Shown: positions 53,701 through 62,936 of the stretch, piece by piece
Numbering within the stretch: position 1 is the stretch's first letter
Layout: every line of letters begins with the position of its first letter
Program-made: the position numbers and the translations under genes
Assembly (NCBI RefSeq): GCF_000024025.1
Contig: NC_013131.1
Span: 4,402,001-4,466,000, forward strand
Origin: Catenulispora acidiphila DSM 44928
GTDB taxonomy: Bacteria > Actinomycetota > Actinomycetes > Streptomycetales > Catenulisporaceae
Length of the DNA stretch: 64,000 nucleotides
Direction of reading: 5' to 3'
The notes under the pieces: model-generated
Seen by the model: only the letters and a program-made list of their open reading frames with translations
Database searches by the model: none
Told to the model about the DNA's origin: nothing

Positions 53701-54929
53701 TCTCTTACGAAACGTCGCGAAGGCGGGTGCTTGGCGTGCTCGGCGTCTCCGCTGTGCTGGCCGCGGCCGAGCCGTTGTCCGGCGGCATGACCAGCGCGCA
53801 GGCGGCAGAGCCGAAGTCGCAGTCGGCTAAGGGGTCTGTCTCGGCGCCGCGCGGATCGGCGCAGGAGTTGGTGTACATCGGCACCTGGCAGGGCAGCCAG
53901 ATCTACGCCGCGCGGTTCGACACCGCGAGCGGAGAGTTGACGCCGGTCGGACCGGTCGGGGCGGCGAACGCGGACTGGTCGGTCCCGCACCCGAGGCTGC
54001 CGATCCTCTACGCGGCCACGATGGACGAGGGCGGCGTCGTCTACTCCTTCGCGATCGATCCGGTGACCGGAGTGCTGACCGAGACCGGCCGGGTGGCTAC
54101 CGGCGGCGCGGGCCTGGGCGGCGGCGGAGTGGCATATCTGGGTATTGATGAGCCCTCGGCCACGCTGCTGGTCTCCAACTATGAGGGTGGTCTGACGGCA
54201 GCCGTGCCGATCTCGCCGACCGGGACGCTCGGCGCGCCGGCCTCCATCGCGCAGGACGTCGGCTCCGGACCCAACCCGCGGCAAGCTGGTCCGCATGCGC
54301 ACCACGTGGAGATCGCCCCGGACGGTCGGTTCGCCCTGGTGTCGGACTTCGGCGCGGATCGGGTGTTCGTCTATCGCTTCGACCGGGCCACTCGGATCCT
54401 TTCCGCCGGCGGCTCCGGTGGTCCCTACTTTTATGCGACGGCGCCGGGTTCCGGCCCGCGCCGGGTCGCATTCCACCCCGGGCACCGCAGCGCCTATCTG
54501 CTCAGCGAGCTGACCGCAGAGCTGGAAACCCTGAACTGGGACGGCGCCACAGGGCAGCTGACAAAGCGCCAGAGCTTGTCGCTGGTCTCTTCAGGCTTCA
54601 CTGGCACGCCGAGTTCCTCCGACCTGGTTGTCAGCACTGACGGACGCTTCCTCTACGCCGGAAACCGCGCCGAGAACTCCCTGACTGCCTTCGCGGTGGA
54701 CCCGCGCACGGACCTGCTCACCGAGGTCCAGCGGATCGACTGCGGCGGAGTGAAGCCGTGGGGCTTCTCGATCCATGCCGATGGCCGGTGGCTGCTCGTT
54801 GCGAACGAAGCCAGCAACTCAGTCAACGTATTCGGCATTGATCGACAGTCAGGACTGCTGACCGACACCGGGCACTCGATCTCCGTGCCGAATCCGGATT
54901 CCATCACGTTCTACCGTTCCTGTCCGTAA
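53697..54929 (+). CDS. Exported seven-bladed beta-propeller lactonase
   Basis: 410 aa. A Tat signal with SRRRVLGVLGVSAVLAAAE near residues 7-25 and a cleavage region SAQAAEP. The mature part begins YIGTWQGSQIYAARFDTASGELTPVG and repeats similar blades, as in the 6-phosphogluconolactonase/carboxymuconate-lactonizing superfamily; GPNPRQAGPHAHHVEIAPDGRF is the family hallmark. It may open a lactone outside the membrane before import by the TauT-type system. It is coupled to the permease gene. Confidence 0.87.
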   Translation: MISYETSRRRVLGVLGVSAVLAAAEPLSGGMTSAQAAEPKSQSAKGSVSAPRGSAQELVYIGTWQGSQIYAARFDTASGELTPVGPVGAANADWSVPHPRLPILYAATMDEGGVVYSFAIDPVTGVLTETGRVATGGAGLGGGGVAYLGIDEPSATLLVSNYEGGLTAAVPISPTGTLGAPASIAQDVGSGPNPRQAGPHAHHVEIAPDGRFALVSDFGADRVFVYRFDRATRILSAGGSGGPYFYATAPGSGPRRVAFHPGHRSAYLLSELTAELETLNWDGATGQLTKRQSLSLVSSGFTGTPSSSDLVVSTDGRFLYAGNRAENSLTAFAVDPRTDLLTEVQRIDCGGVKPWGFSIHADGRWLLVANEASNSVNVFGIDRQSGLLTDTGHSISVPNPDSITFYRSCP

Positions 54930-54967
54930 GAACCCGATTCTCTACGAAATGGAAGCAGGTACAGCAC

Positions 54968-56911
54968 ATGGCAACCGAAGAGAAGTGCCCCTACTCCGGG
55001 CGAGGCGTAGGCCGTAGAGGCTTCCTCGCTGGCGGTGTCGCGGCCGTGGGCGCCGCGCTCGTGCCCCAGCCCTTCGCGGTCGCCGCCGCGCGCCGCGGCA
55101 AGCTGGGCGTGATGCTGATGAACCGGATCGGCCCGTCAACCTCGACGCTGTACATCGCAGACATCGACGGCAAGAACGAGCGCCGACTCCTTCAGAACTC
55201 GGCCTTCGACCGGCACGCGAGCATCACGGCCGACGGCAAGACGATCTATTTCACCACGGAACGAGCTGGCGACGGCAACTCCAGCATCTACTGGGCCAGC
55301 CTCAACGGCTCGGGCCAGGGCGTCGGCGTCCAGCCGTCGATCACCGGCAGCGCGGTCGACGACACCGGCGTCCCCTCGCCGGACGGCACCAAGCTGGCTT
55401 TCATGTCCACCCGCTCGGCCGACCATCTGGCGCAGATCTGGGTGAAGAATCTGAAGAGCGAAGCGCTGACCAACCTGACGGGCACTGCGGCGCTGAAGGG
55501 TGGTTCGAACAGCCCTGACGGGCACTTCCGGCCCGCCTGGTCTCCGGACAGCCAGTGGATCGCCTTCTCCAGCGACCGCAACACGGCCTGGACCGGGCAC
55601 GGCAACGGCACCGGCTGGGAGCACACACAGGAACTGAGCATCTACATCATCAAGGCCGACGGCACCGGCTTCCGCCAGGTCGCCACCAAGCCGGGGTACT
55701 GCCTGGGATCCCCGAGCTGGTCGCCCGACGGCACCAGGATCGTCTATTACCAGCTGACGCGAGAAGACACCTGGGCCGCGCACCGTCCAGAGGACATCGG
55801 ACAGTGCGAGTCCCAGATCTGCTCAGTCAATGTGGCGACCGGTGCTACCACGCAGCTCACCTCGACGGCCAACGTCCTTAAGGTCTCGCCCCGCTACGTG
55901 AACAACACCGAGGTCGGCTACCTTATCAAGGGCGGCCCTAACGAGGGAATCGCCTACGTCAACGGCACCCTGCCGACCGTCCTGCGCGCCGGGATGCGCT
56001 CGCCGATCTGGACGCCCGACGGCAAGTCGATCATCTACGACGTCCCGGACGCCGACCCGGTCCGCACCATCGACCAGACGTTGTACAGCTGGGACTCGGA
56101 CTGGGACTACCGCTTCATGGACGTCTTCCCGGTACTGTCCAAACAGGGCCGCCTGGCCATCACACAGAAACAGACCGGCGCCGCCATCTCCTCGATCGTC
56201 ACTATGAAACCGGACGGCACCGACCAGGTGACCGTCTACAACGCCGCAAGCGACGGCGATCCCATCCTGGAGGCGGAGGGACTGGTCGGCGCCTTCCGAC
56301 CCAGCTGGTCCCCGGACGGCCAATGGCTTGCCTTCGGCATGGGCGGCTGGTTCCAGATGCGCGCCACGATGACCGCGGTCGTTTACCGGGTCAAGTCCGA
56401 CGGAACGGGCCTGGAGGCGCTGACCGACGGCTCCACCAACGCGGGCTTCCCGTGCTTCTCGCCCGACGGAACCAAGCTCCTGTACCGCGTGTGGGGCGCC
56501 GAGGACGGCCTGCGCATCCTGGACCTCGCCACACGCACCACCACTGCGCTCACCGACTGGCCGGACAACGTCCCGGACTGGTCCGACGACAACGTCATCC
56601 TGTTCACCCGCAAGACCAGCGCGACCAGCTTCGACATCTGCACCATCAACCCCGACGGAACCGGCCTGAAACAGCTGACCGTCAGCGGCGCCAACCACGC
56701 CCACGCAGTCTGGAACGGCACCGGCCGCATCCTGTACAACAGCGGCGACGCTGGCTTCCGCGAGGAAGCAGCGCTGTATGACGACACATTCCAGCCCTAC
56801 GGGCAGATCTTCAGCATGAACGCCGACGGGTCCGACAATACGATGCTGACGGACAGTCAGTGGGAGGACTCGATGCCGCTATATCTCACGAACGCGGTGC
56901 TGAACGGCTGA
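54968..56911 (+). CDS. Exported TolB/WD40-like beta-propeller protein
   Basis: 647 aa. Tat signal GRRGFLAGGVAAVGAAL near the N-terminus, then at least six PD40-type repeats with SPDGTKLAF, WSPDSQWIAFSSD, WSPDGTRIVYY, TPDGKSIIYD, WSPDGQWLAFG and FSPDGTKLLYR. The repeats make it a propeller in the TolB C-terminal family. No catalytic motif is recognised. As last gene of the cluster it may bind the substrate or polymer at the cell surface. Confidence 0.83.
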   Translation: MATEEKCPYSGRGVGRRGFLAGGVAAVGAALVPQPFAVAAARRGKLGVMLMNRIGPSTSTLYIADIDGKNERRLLQNSAFDRHASITADGKTIYFTTERAGDGNSSIYWASLNGSGQGVGVQPSITGSAVDDTGVPSPDGTKLAFMSTRSADHLAQIWVKNLKSEALTNLTGTAALKGGSNSPDGHFRPAWSPDSQWIAFSSDRNTAWTGHGNGTGWEHTQELSIYIIKADGTGFRQVATKPGYCLGSPSWSPDGTRIVYYQLTREDTWAAHRPEDIGQCESQICSVNVATGATTQLTSTANVLKVSPRYVNNTEVGYLIKGGPNEGIAYVNGTLPTVLRAGMRSPIWTPDGKSIIYDVPDADPVRTIDQTLYSWDSDWDYRFMDVFPVLSKQGRLAITQKQTGAAISSIVTMKPDGTDQVTVYNAASDGDPILEAEGLVGAFRPSWSPDGQWLAFGMGGWFQMRATMTAVVYRVKSDGTGLEALTDGSTNAGFPCFSPDGTKLLYRVWGAEDGLRILDLATRTTTALTDWPDNVPDWSDDNVILFTRKTSATSFDICTINPDGTGLKQLTVSGANHAHAVWNGTGRILYNSGDAGFREEAALYDDTFQPYGQIFSMNADGSDNTMLTDSQWEDSMPLYLTNAVLNG

Positions 56912-56982
56912 TCTTCGGGGCAGTGCAGACCCCGCGTCCGAGCTGTCCGAGCCTCGCGCACCGAAGCGGGCATCATGGTTGC

Positions 56983-57204
56983 ATGGAACTGGCTGTTGAC
57001 GATGTCGTCGAGCTCGCCGAGATGCTGTGGTTCATCGGCGACTGGCTCGGCGGCGCGGACGAGCAGATGCTCGCCGCGTCGTTCCGGCGGTTCATGGACG
57101 CCGATGGCTGCGACCTGGCCGAGCTGCGCTCGGACCTGGCCAGGTTCACGTTCCTGATCGACGGCAGCGATGGCGAGGACCTGTTCGAGCCCGAGCATCA
57201 ATGA
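56983..57204 (+). CDS. Small acidic hypothetical protein
   Basis: 73 aa from the ATG at 56983: ELAVDDVVELAEMLWFIGDW, then DEQMLAASFRRFMDADGCDL and a very acidic C-terminus (DGSDGEDLFEPEH). Helical, soluble, without a known domain; small proteins of this type are common in Streptomyces genomes. It follows the propeller gene by 71 bases, but the context says nothing about its role. Confidence 0.6.
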   Translation: MELAVDDVVELAEMLWFIGDWLGGADEQMLAASFRRFMDADGCDLAELRSDLARFTFLIDGSDGEDLFEPEHQ

Positions 57205-57422
57205 TGCCCGCAGCTCAGAGCTCCTCTTCATTAGGACGCTTCAGCAGAAATAAGTTTCGCCGAGTAGTCTCAAGGGCGACGACAGCGCAGACTGATGGCT
57301 CGCTGATCGTTGGAGTGTCTAGCGCTAGGCGGCAGAGCAGCCCGTTGACACTGCAGACGTCGGGCTGCCCTGCCGGTGCTACCTCTGAAGGCCCGGCCCG
57401 GACCGCGAATCCGGGTCGGGCG

Positions 57423-57590
57423 TCAGCGGCCGTCCCACAGCTGAACGAGGGCGGCGGCTGTCTGGACGGTTACGGACAAACCCGCCAGCACGACGAACCA
57501 CCGCGACCTACGCCAGCGGCGCGGGTCGAACCTGCGACGCTTTTCCAGGCCTTCTGTCTTGTTTCCGTGTCCCGGGTCCTGCTGGTTCAC
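57423..57590 (-). CDS. 55-aa membrane protein with a structured 5' leader
   Basis: From a GTG at 57590 to a TGA at 57423. GGGGAGGAGG lies directly upstream, the strongest ribosome-binding site in this part of the window. The protein has a polar basic start (NKTEGLEKRRRFDPRRWRRS) and one membrane helix, RWFVVLAGLSVTVQTAAALV. It is on the strand opposite its neighbours, in a 650-base gap. The start codon lies in the 3' arm of an 11-bp hairpin (57588-57652), which would hide it from ribosomes. I know of no family for it. Confidence 0.6.
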   Translation of the reverse strand: MNQQDPGHGNKTEGLEKRRRFDPRRWRRSRWFVVLAGLSVTVQTAAALVQLWDGR

Positions 57591-57652
57591 GGGCGCCTCC
57601 TCCCCTGTTGTTGGGCGGCCCCTGGCACTTCCAGGAGGCCTAGGCGCCCGTG
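57588..57652 (-). promoter_or_regulatory. Two-stem RNA leader covering the start codon of the 55-aa gene
   Basis: On the minus strand CACGGGCGCCT (57652-57642) pairs perfectly with AGGCGCCCGTG (57598-57588), whose last three bases are the GTG start codon. Between them GGCC-T-CCTGG and CCAGG-G-GCC form an inner hairpin, and the purine-rich ribosome-binding site lies in the joining loop. This design fits a translation switch (temperature, ligand or upstream translation), though a fortuitous GC-rich fold cannot be excluded. Confidence 0.5.
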
Positions 57653-57882
57653 GATTTCCCAGAACCGCTCTGGAGGAACGAAGCGTGGGGACAGCCTAGC
57701 GCCGGCAGAGTCGAGTGCCCGTTCTAAAGGGGCTACTTATCAGTGGGTGGATCGAACACCAGGTCAGAGGATTTGGCCTGGACTCAACAATACTTATCCG
57801 GTTTCATCAGGACTCGAAGAGAATCAAAGCGACTCGGCGTGACTCGATCTTTGGGGGCGGTGTGGCCGCGGAGGAAGAGAAG

Positions 57883-58608
57883 ATGGGTGAGCCATCACCT
57901 GCGGACTCCTTGGAGATGTTCGCCGCCGATCTGCGCGAACTGCGGATGGCCCACGCTGCATTACAACGGGGATACGCCCAACGTGGGGGATATGGACGCT
58001 TTCAGGCGGGATGGCGAGTTGACGGCACAGACCGCTTTCTCCAGCGTCCCAGCCGCTCAGCGATCTATGCGGCACTGAGCGGCAAGACCTTGCCTCAGGC
58101 GCCAACGCTGCTCGCGATACTGGAGGAATGGGGTGAAGAACCCGATTCTCTCCTGGATTGGCTCAAACGACGCGATGCGCTCCAACGACAGCTTGCTACC
58201 TCTGTGCAGGGGCGCGGTGGCCGCCGGATACCGCCACCCCAACCTTTCAACAGCCGTGCACGCGAGCTCAGGGATTACATGCAGGAACTGCGCAAGGAGA
58301 GCGGCTGGACCATCGCTGCCATCGCGCAACATGGAGGCGGAAGCCCGGTCACGCTCGCGGCGGCGCTACGCGGTCCACGCCTCCCCAGCTGGAGAACTAT
58401 TGAGCTGTTCTTGCTGGGGCTCGATGTCAATGAAGACGACGTCCACTTCAACAAGTACGACGGCGAGCCTAGCTGGGCTGATTCCGACTTCTTGCTGGCT
58501 CAGTCGGACGTGGTCCTGCGGTTGCGGGGGCTATGGCTGGCGGCTCGGGCCGCCGCGAGGGGCGAAGCCGATCAAACCTCGACGAGGACAGACAGCCAGG
58601 TTCGTTAG
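57883..58608 (+). CDS. Helix-turn-helix protein with two HTH-like segments
   Basis: 241 aa from the ATG at 57883 (GGAAGAGAAG upstream; a GTG at 57862 is possible). Residues about 14-90 resemble an XRE-type N-terminus (FAADLRELRMAHAAL, SRSAIYAALSGKTLPQAPTLLAIL). A second, similar segment lies around 115-165 (LRDYMQELRKESGWTIAAIA, VTLAAALRGPRLPSWRTIELFLLGL). The double arrangement suggests a duplicated HTH unit. The first HTH lacks the usual second helix, where an unusual Gly/Arg-rich insert (RGYAQRGGYGRF) sits. No partner gene is evident. Confidence 0.65.
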   Translation: MGEPSPADSLEMFAADLRELRMAHAALQRGYAQRGGYGRFQAGWRVDGTDRFLQRPSRSAIYAALSGKTLPQAPTLLAILEEWGEEPDSLLDWLKRRDALQRQLATSVQGRGGRRIPPPQPFNSRARELRDYMQELRKESGWTIAAIAQHGGGSPVTLAAALRGPRLPSWRTIELFLLGLDVNEDDVHFNKYDGEPSWADSDFLLAQSDVVLRLRGLWLAARAAARGEADQTSTRTDSQVR

Positions 58609-58675
58609 AACATGTCTGAGAAGTCGTCACGCGGGCAGATTGGAGTAGAAGGGTGTGATCTGCGCGGGGGTGGCG

Positions 58676-59049
58676 ATGAGCGGGGCGCGCGCTCGGTATC
58701 CGACTGACTTGAGCGACACCGAGTGGGCGCTTCTGGAGCCGCTGATCCCCCGGCGAAGCCAGGTTGCCCTGTGGCTCACCCGCGTCGTGAGATCGTCAAC
58801 GCCCTAGCCTATTGGGCGCGGGCTCGATGCGCCTGGAGGCTTCTTCCGCACGACTTTCCGCCGTGGCAGACGGTCTACCACTACTGGCGGTTATGGCGGA
58901 TCGAGGGCCGGTGGGAGCAGATCCTGGCCGAGTTGCGCGAGCCGGAGCGGTCCCACAGCGGACGGGACCCGACACCCAGCGCGGGCGTTATCGACAGCCA
59001 GACTGTGCAGGCCATCGAGTGCTCGACGGCTACGACGCCGTGCTCAGCG
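58676..59049 (+). pseudogene. Truncated, frameshifted IS5-family transposase
   Basis: Starts at the ATG at 58676 with ARYPTDLSDTEWALLEPLIP; a frameshift near 58748 leads into AKPGCPVAHPRREIVNALAYW, RLLPHDFPPWQTVYHYWRLW and GVIDSQTVQ. That is the N-terminal third of an IS5-type transposase up to the first catalytic Asp region (IDSQ). The remainder is gone; within 20 codons the sequence switches to an ISL3-type tail. Upstream bases 58609-58640 may be the left inverted repeat. Confidence 0.8.
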
Positions 59050-59177
59050 GGTTGAGTCTGCCGTTTATTTCAGAGGCCTGCGAGGGCAACGTCAACCGCA
59101 TCAAGAAGATCAAGAAGGATATGTACGGCCGAGCGAACCTGGACCTGCTCTGCGCCCGCATACTCCATGATCATTGA
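59050..59177 (+). pseudogene. C-terminal tail of an ISL3-type transposase
   Basis: Reading EACEGNVNRIKKIKKDMYGR then ANLDLLCARILHDH and stop, the standard end of ISL3/IS204-type transposases. It is fused to the IS5 remnant, so two elements recombined or one inserted into the other before decay. Array A5 starts 86 bases further on. Confidence 0.75.
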
Positions 59178-59262
59178 TCCCGTCCGACCCCAAGATCTGT
59201 GCCAGAACCACTTCAAACCGCTACAGACGCTTAGGCACAGTATCGATTCCCTGACTCCCAGA

Positions 59263-62110
59263 GGGACCAGCCCCGCATGCGCGGGGAGCACGAGTTCACC
59301 GGGCCGGCCAGTACCACGTTGGCGGGATCAGCCACGCATACGCAAGGAGCACTTGTTCACGGTGTTCAAACGGAGTCGGAGAACGGGATCGGCCCCGCAT
59401 ACGCGGGGAGCACCAGCGGGAACGACGCTGGGAACCACGGTCGCGGGGATCAGCCCCGCATACGCGGGGAGCACGCGAGACCGAGTACAACTACAACGGC
59501 GGGGACGGGATCAGCCCCGCGCCTGCGGGGAGCACGCGCCTACCTTACGATCACGCAGCCGACCGAGGGGATCAGCCTCGCGCCTGCGGGGAGCACCTGC
59601 GGGTCGAGGTTCGAGCACATGATGCCGATGGGATCAGCCCCGCGCCTGCGGGGAGCACGGGACCGCGACTTCCGGCGGGTACCCCTCGCCGGGATCAGCC
59701 CCGCGCCTGCGGGGAGCACTCGATCGGCGGCCTGAGCGGCGGAGGCCAGACCACCGCGCCCCAGGGATCAGCCCCGCACCTGCGGGGAGCACGGCAAAGG
59801 CACTGACCACCCCGAGCTCGTCATGGGATCAGCCCCGCGCCTGCGGAGAGCACGCATTGCGTGCCTGGCAATTCTTTATCTCACGAGGATCAGCCCCGCG
59901 CCCGCGGGGAGCACACCTTGAACTTCGCCCCGGACATCAGGGTTTGGGGATCAGCCCCGCGCCTGCGGGGAGCACTCCCGGCCCTTGGTCTTGGCGCTGC
60001 GGTAGTCGGGATCAGCCCCGCGCCTGCGGGGAGCACCTGATCGCCGAGGCCTACGACGACGGATCGGGGGGATCAGCCCCGCGCCTGCGGGGAGCGCTGG
60101 ACTGCGTGTCGCATTCTCACTCGCGCCGCGGGATCAGCCCCGCGCCTGCGGGGAGCACTCGTCGTCCAGGACCAGCCGCGCGTCCGCCTCAGGATCAGCC
60201 CCGCGCCTGCGGGGAGCACTCGCCGTTCATCGTCGTCGGCAACACCATCACGGGATCAGCCCCGCGCCTGCGGGGAGCACCTCAATACGGCTCATGCCGG
60301 GACCTCCGTCCAGGGATCAGCCCCGCGCCTGCGGGGAGCACGTGGTGTGATCAGAGGGCGGCGGCCGGGACCAGGGATCAGCCCCGCGCCTGCGGGGAGC
60401 ACGGCGGTGCCCGCGCTCCGGATCGGTGCCCATCGGGATCAGCCCCGCGCCTGCGGGGAGCACGCACTCGCGGTCTACAAGCACACCGATCGACTGGGAT
60501 CAGCCCCGCGCCTGCGGGGAGCACGACAAACGACACCGGCGGCGCCCACAGCCGCGGGGATCAGCCCCGCGCCTGCGGGGAGCACCGCGCCGCAGCGTCA
60601 CGGGTGATCATAGAGGCGGGATCAGCCCCGCGCCTGCGGGGAGCACCAGCCCACATCGCCCGCCATGATCCCGCCCGCGGGATCAGCCCCGCGCCTGCGG
60701 GGAGCACCAGACGGGCGTGAGCATGTAGAACGCGCTGCCGGGATCAGCCCCGCGCCTGCGGGGAGCACCCCAGGTTGGTGATGAGACCGGCGCCGGGCCG
60801 GGGATCAGCCCCGCGCCTGCGGGGAGCACGGACCACTCGCGGCGGCGACCCGCTTACGGCCGGGATCAGCCCCGCGCCTGCGGGGAGCACACGGAGGCTG
60901 ATCCCATGACCCGCAAGCCCTGGGGATCAGCCCCGCGCCTGCGGGGAGTACGCCCGGCAGGACTACCTGTCCGACCCGATCACGGGATCAGCCCCGCGCC
61001 TGCGGGGAGCACATAGCAACTCAGGGCACTGACACGGGAAGATCGGGATCAGCCCCGCGCCTGCGGGGCGCACCTGACCGACACGCAGCCAAGCCGACTG
61101 CCTGCGGGATCAGCCCCGCGCCTGCGGGGAGCACCTTCTGTGAACACCGCGGTGTCCTCCGATGTGGGGATCAGCCCCGCGCCTGCGGGGAGCACGAGCT
61201 GAAGGGCGAGTTTGACTCCCTGACCCAGGGATCAGCCCCGCGCCTGCGGGGAGCACGCAGACGTCGACGAGCGAACCTCCGAGCCCGAGGGATCAGCCCC
61301 GCGCCTGCGGGGAGCACTCGGGGACTCACCGGTAGACCTGGGGACCCTTGGGATCAGCCCCGCGCCTGCGGGGAGCACCCCGGGATCGACACCCGCGGGC
61401 CGGGCCGGAAGGGATCAGCCCCGCGCCTGCGGGGAGCACGTGACCTGGGGTCCCTTGTCGGCCGGCGACCCGGGATCAGCCCCGCGCCTGCGGGGAGCAC
61501 CCCGACGTCCGCACGACCATCCGCAGCGTCTCGGGATCAGCCCCGCGCCTGCGGGGAGCACCGGCCGGAATCGTCACGGGAATCCCGGGTGACGGGATCA
61601 GCCCCGCGCCTGCGGGGAGCACCGGTCTTCAGGACCGTACGTCTGAGCTGGCCTGGGATCAGCCCCGCGCCTGCGGGGAGCACCTGACACGGCGTGTCGC
61701 GCAGCTCGAGGCGAAGGGATCAGCCCCGCGCCTGCGGGGAGCACTCCGGCAACGCAAGGTCGCCGAAGGTGTCAGCGGGATCAGCCCCGCGCCTGCGGGG
61801 AGCACCATCCTGTCCTGCCTAGCGGGAACGCGGTTACGGGATCAGCCCCGCGCCTGCGGGGAGCACTCTCACCAGCCCCCACGCGACACCCCCGAGTCGG
61901 GATCAGCCCCGCGCCTGCGGGGAGCACCGGCCCGGTCTGCGGTACGCGGCGGGGAACCCGGGATCAGCCCCGCGCCTGCGGGGAGCACCTGTTCATAGCT
62001 GACCTCTCGGACCGTTTCGCGGGATCAGCCCCGCGCCTGCGGGGAGCACACCCGCCACGCTGACCACCGCCCGGGCCGGCTGGGATCAGCCCCGCGCCTG
62101 CGGGGAGCAC
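59263..62110 (-). CRISPR. CRISPR array A5, type I-E repeat, about 47 repeats
   Basis: Repeats from 59263 to 62110 at 61-base spacing. The four oldest copies on the left have loops of the GCAT or GTAT kind (59263, 59324, 59385, 59446); from 59507 on the loop is AGGC as in A1, while the stem stays CCCCGC/GCGGGG. One spacer (59720-59763) is 44 nt instead of 32. Single-base repeat variants occur (for example at 59825, 60942-60960 and 61070). The leader is at 62111. Confidence 0.96.
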
Positions 62111-62426
62111 TCTGCTTCACGTGCTTGTCTATCGGGCTGAGATGCGGCTGCCGTTGGGTTCCGCAGATTCGGGCATACGTGTCAATCGGGAAGTCGAGCG
62201 AGGCGGAGTAGCCGCTAGTGCGCAGCAGTGCCCTCAGACTATCGGCGCCGGGCCGGATGACGGTCTGGCGTGCTCGGCAGGTTCGCCGCCATGCCGGTGC
62301 GCGGCGCGACCCCGGCGGCTGCGCAGCATGCAGGTGGTAGGTGACTAGCTTCTACGGTGGGACGGCCGCAGCTCCCGGCCGGTGGTGACGGCGATGCCGA
62401 ACAGCACGGTCAGCGCCGCCTTTCAG
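62111..62426 (-). promoter_or_regulatory. Leader of array A5, duplicate of the A1 leader segment
   Basis: 316 bases that match 13572-13887 with one visible difference (62118). After CTTTCAG at the end, the two loci diverge at once. This sharp border and the near identity point to a recent duplication or gene conversion. The array promoter and integration signals should lie near the repeat-proximal end. Confidence 0.75.
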
Positions 62427-62936
62427 TTGACGTCGCCGGTTCTGGTGGCTGGCTGGATGGCGAAGGTGGAGACGACGAAGCAGACGAACCGAAGCGCCTG
62501 GGTGAAGACGTGGCAGCGGGCGGAGTCCTCAGCGCGGGGCTTCATGCCGTTTCACAGAAGGGTTCGACGAGCCATGTAAATGCGAAAGGTGCGATAGATG
62601 TTAAGTCGCGTATTCAGTACATGACACAGGCTACTGCGATGGAATCTCATCGCGCGATCGAGAACTCGACACCTGCCCGCTGTCTCGGACGCCTTTGAGC
62701 GCTTGCGCCCGGCCCGGCTGCACCGTGACGTCGCAGACTGCGACGTCAACCCACCTGAGCCCCGCGAGGAGCAGCTTGCGCTAGCCGCGTCGATCTCCCA
62801 GGGTCAGCCTTTAGTACTTCTCATGCTGGTGCGAGCGGCGTCTTGACGATCATCGCCGCGGTCGGGCGCGTCGCGCTCCACAACGACAAGCTCCGACTCA
62901 TATGGCGCGGCGAGCCGCCCTGGCAGGATGGTCGCC
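62427..62936. other. Stretch without a convincing gene
   Basis: Between the duplicated leader and the epimerase. On the minus strand a frame reads VCFVVSTFAIQPATRTG up to a stop at the leader border, perhaps the end of a lost membrane protein. The A/T-rich 62570-62650 stretch contains no recognisable RNA or gene. A promoter for the epimerase should lie in the last 100 bases. Confidence 0.4.

Noticed and set aside
57027-57842. 271-codon plus frame between the small acidic gene and the HTH gene
   Set aside because: Low-complexity translation, no ribosome-binding site, and it overlaps the antisense 55-aa gene that has better signals.
9057-62081. Self-targeting spacers against genes in this window
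   Set aside because: No spacer was noticed to match a gene in the window, but this was only an eye scan; an exact search was not possible.
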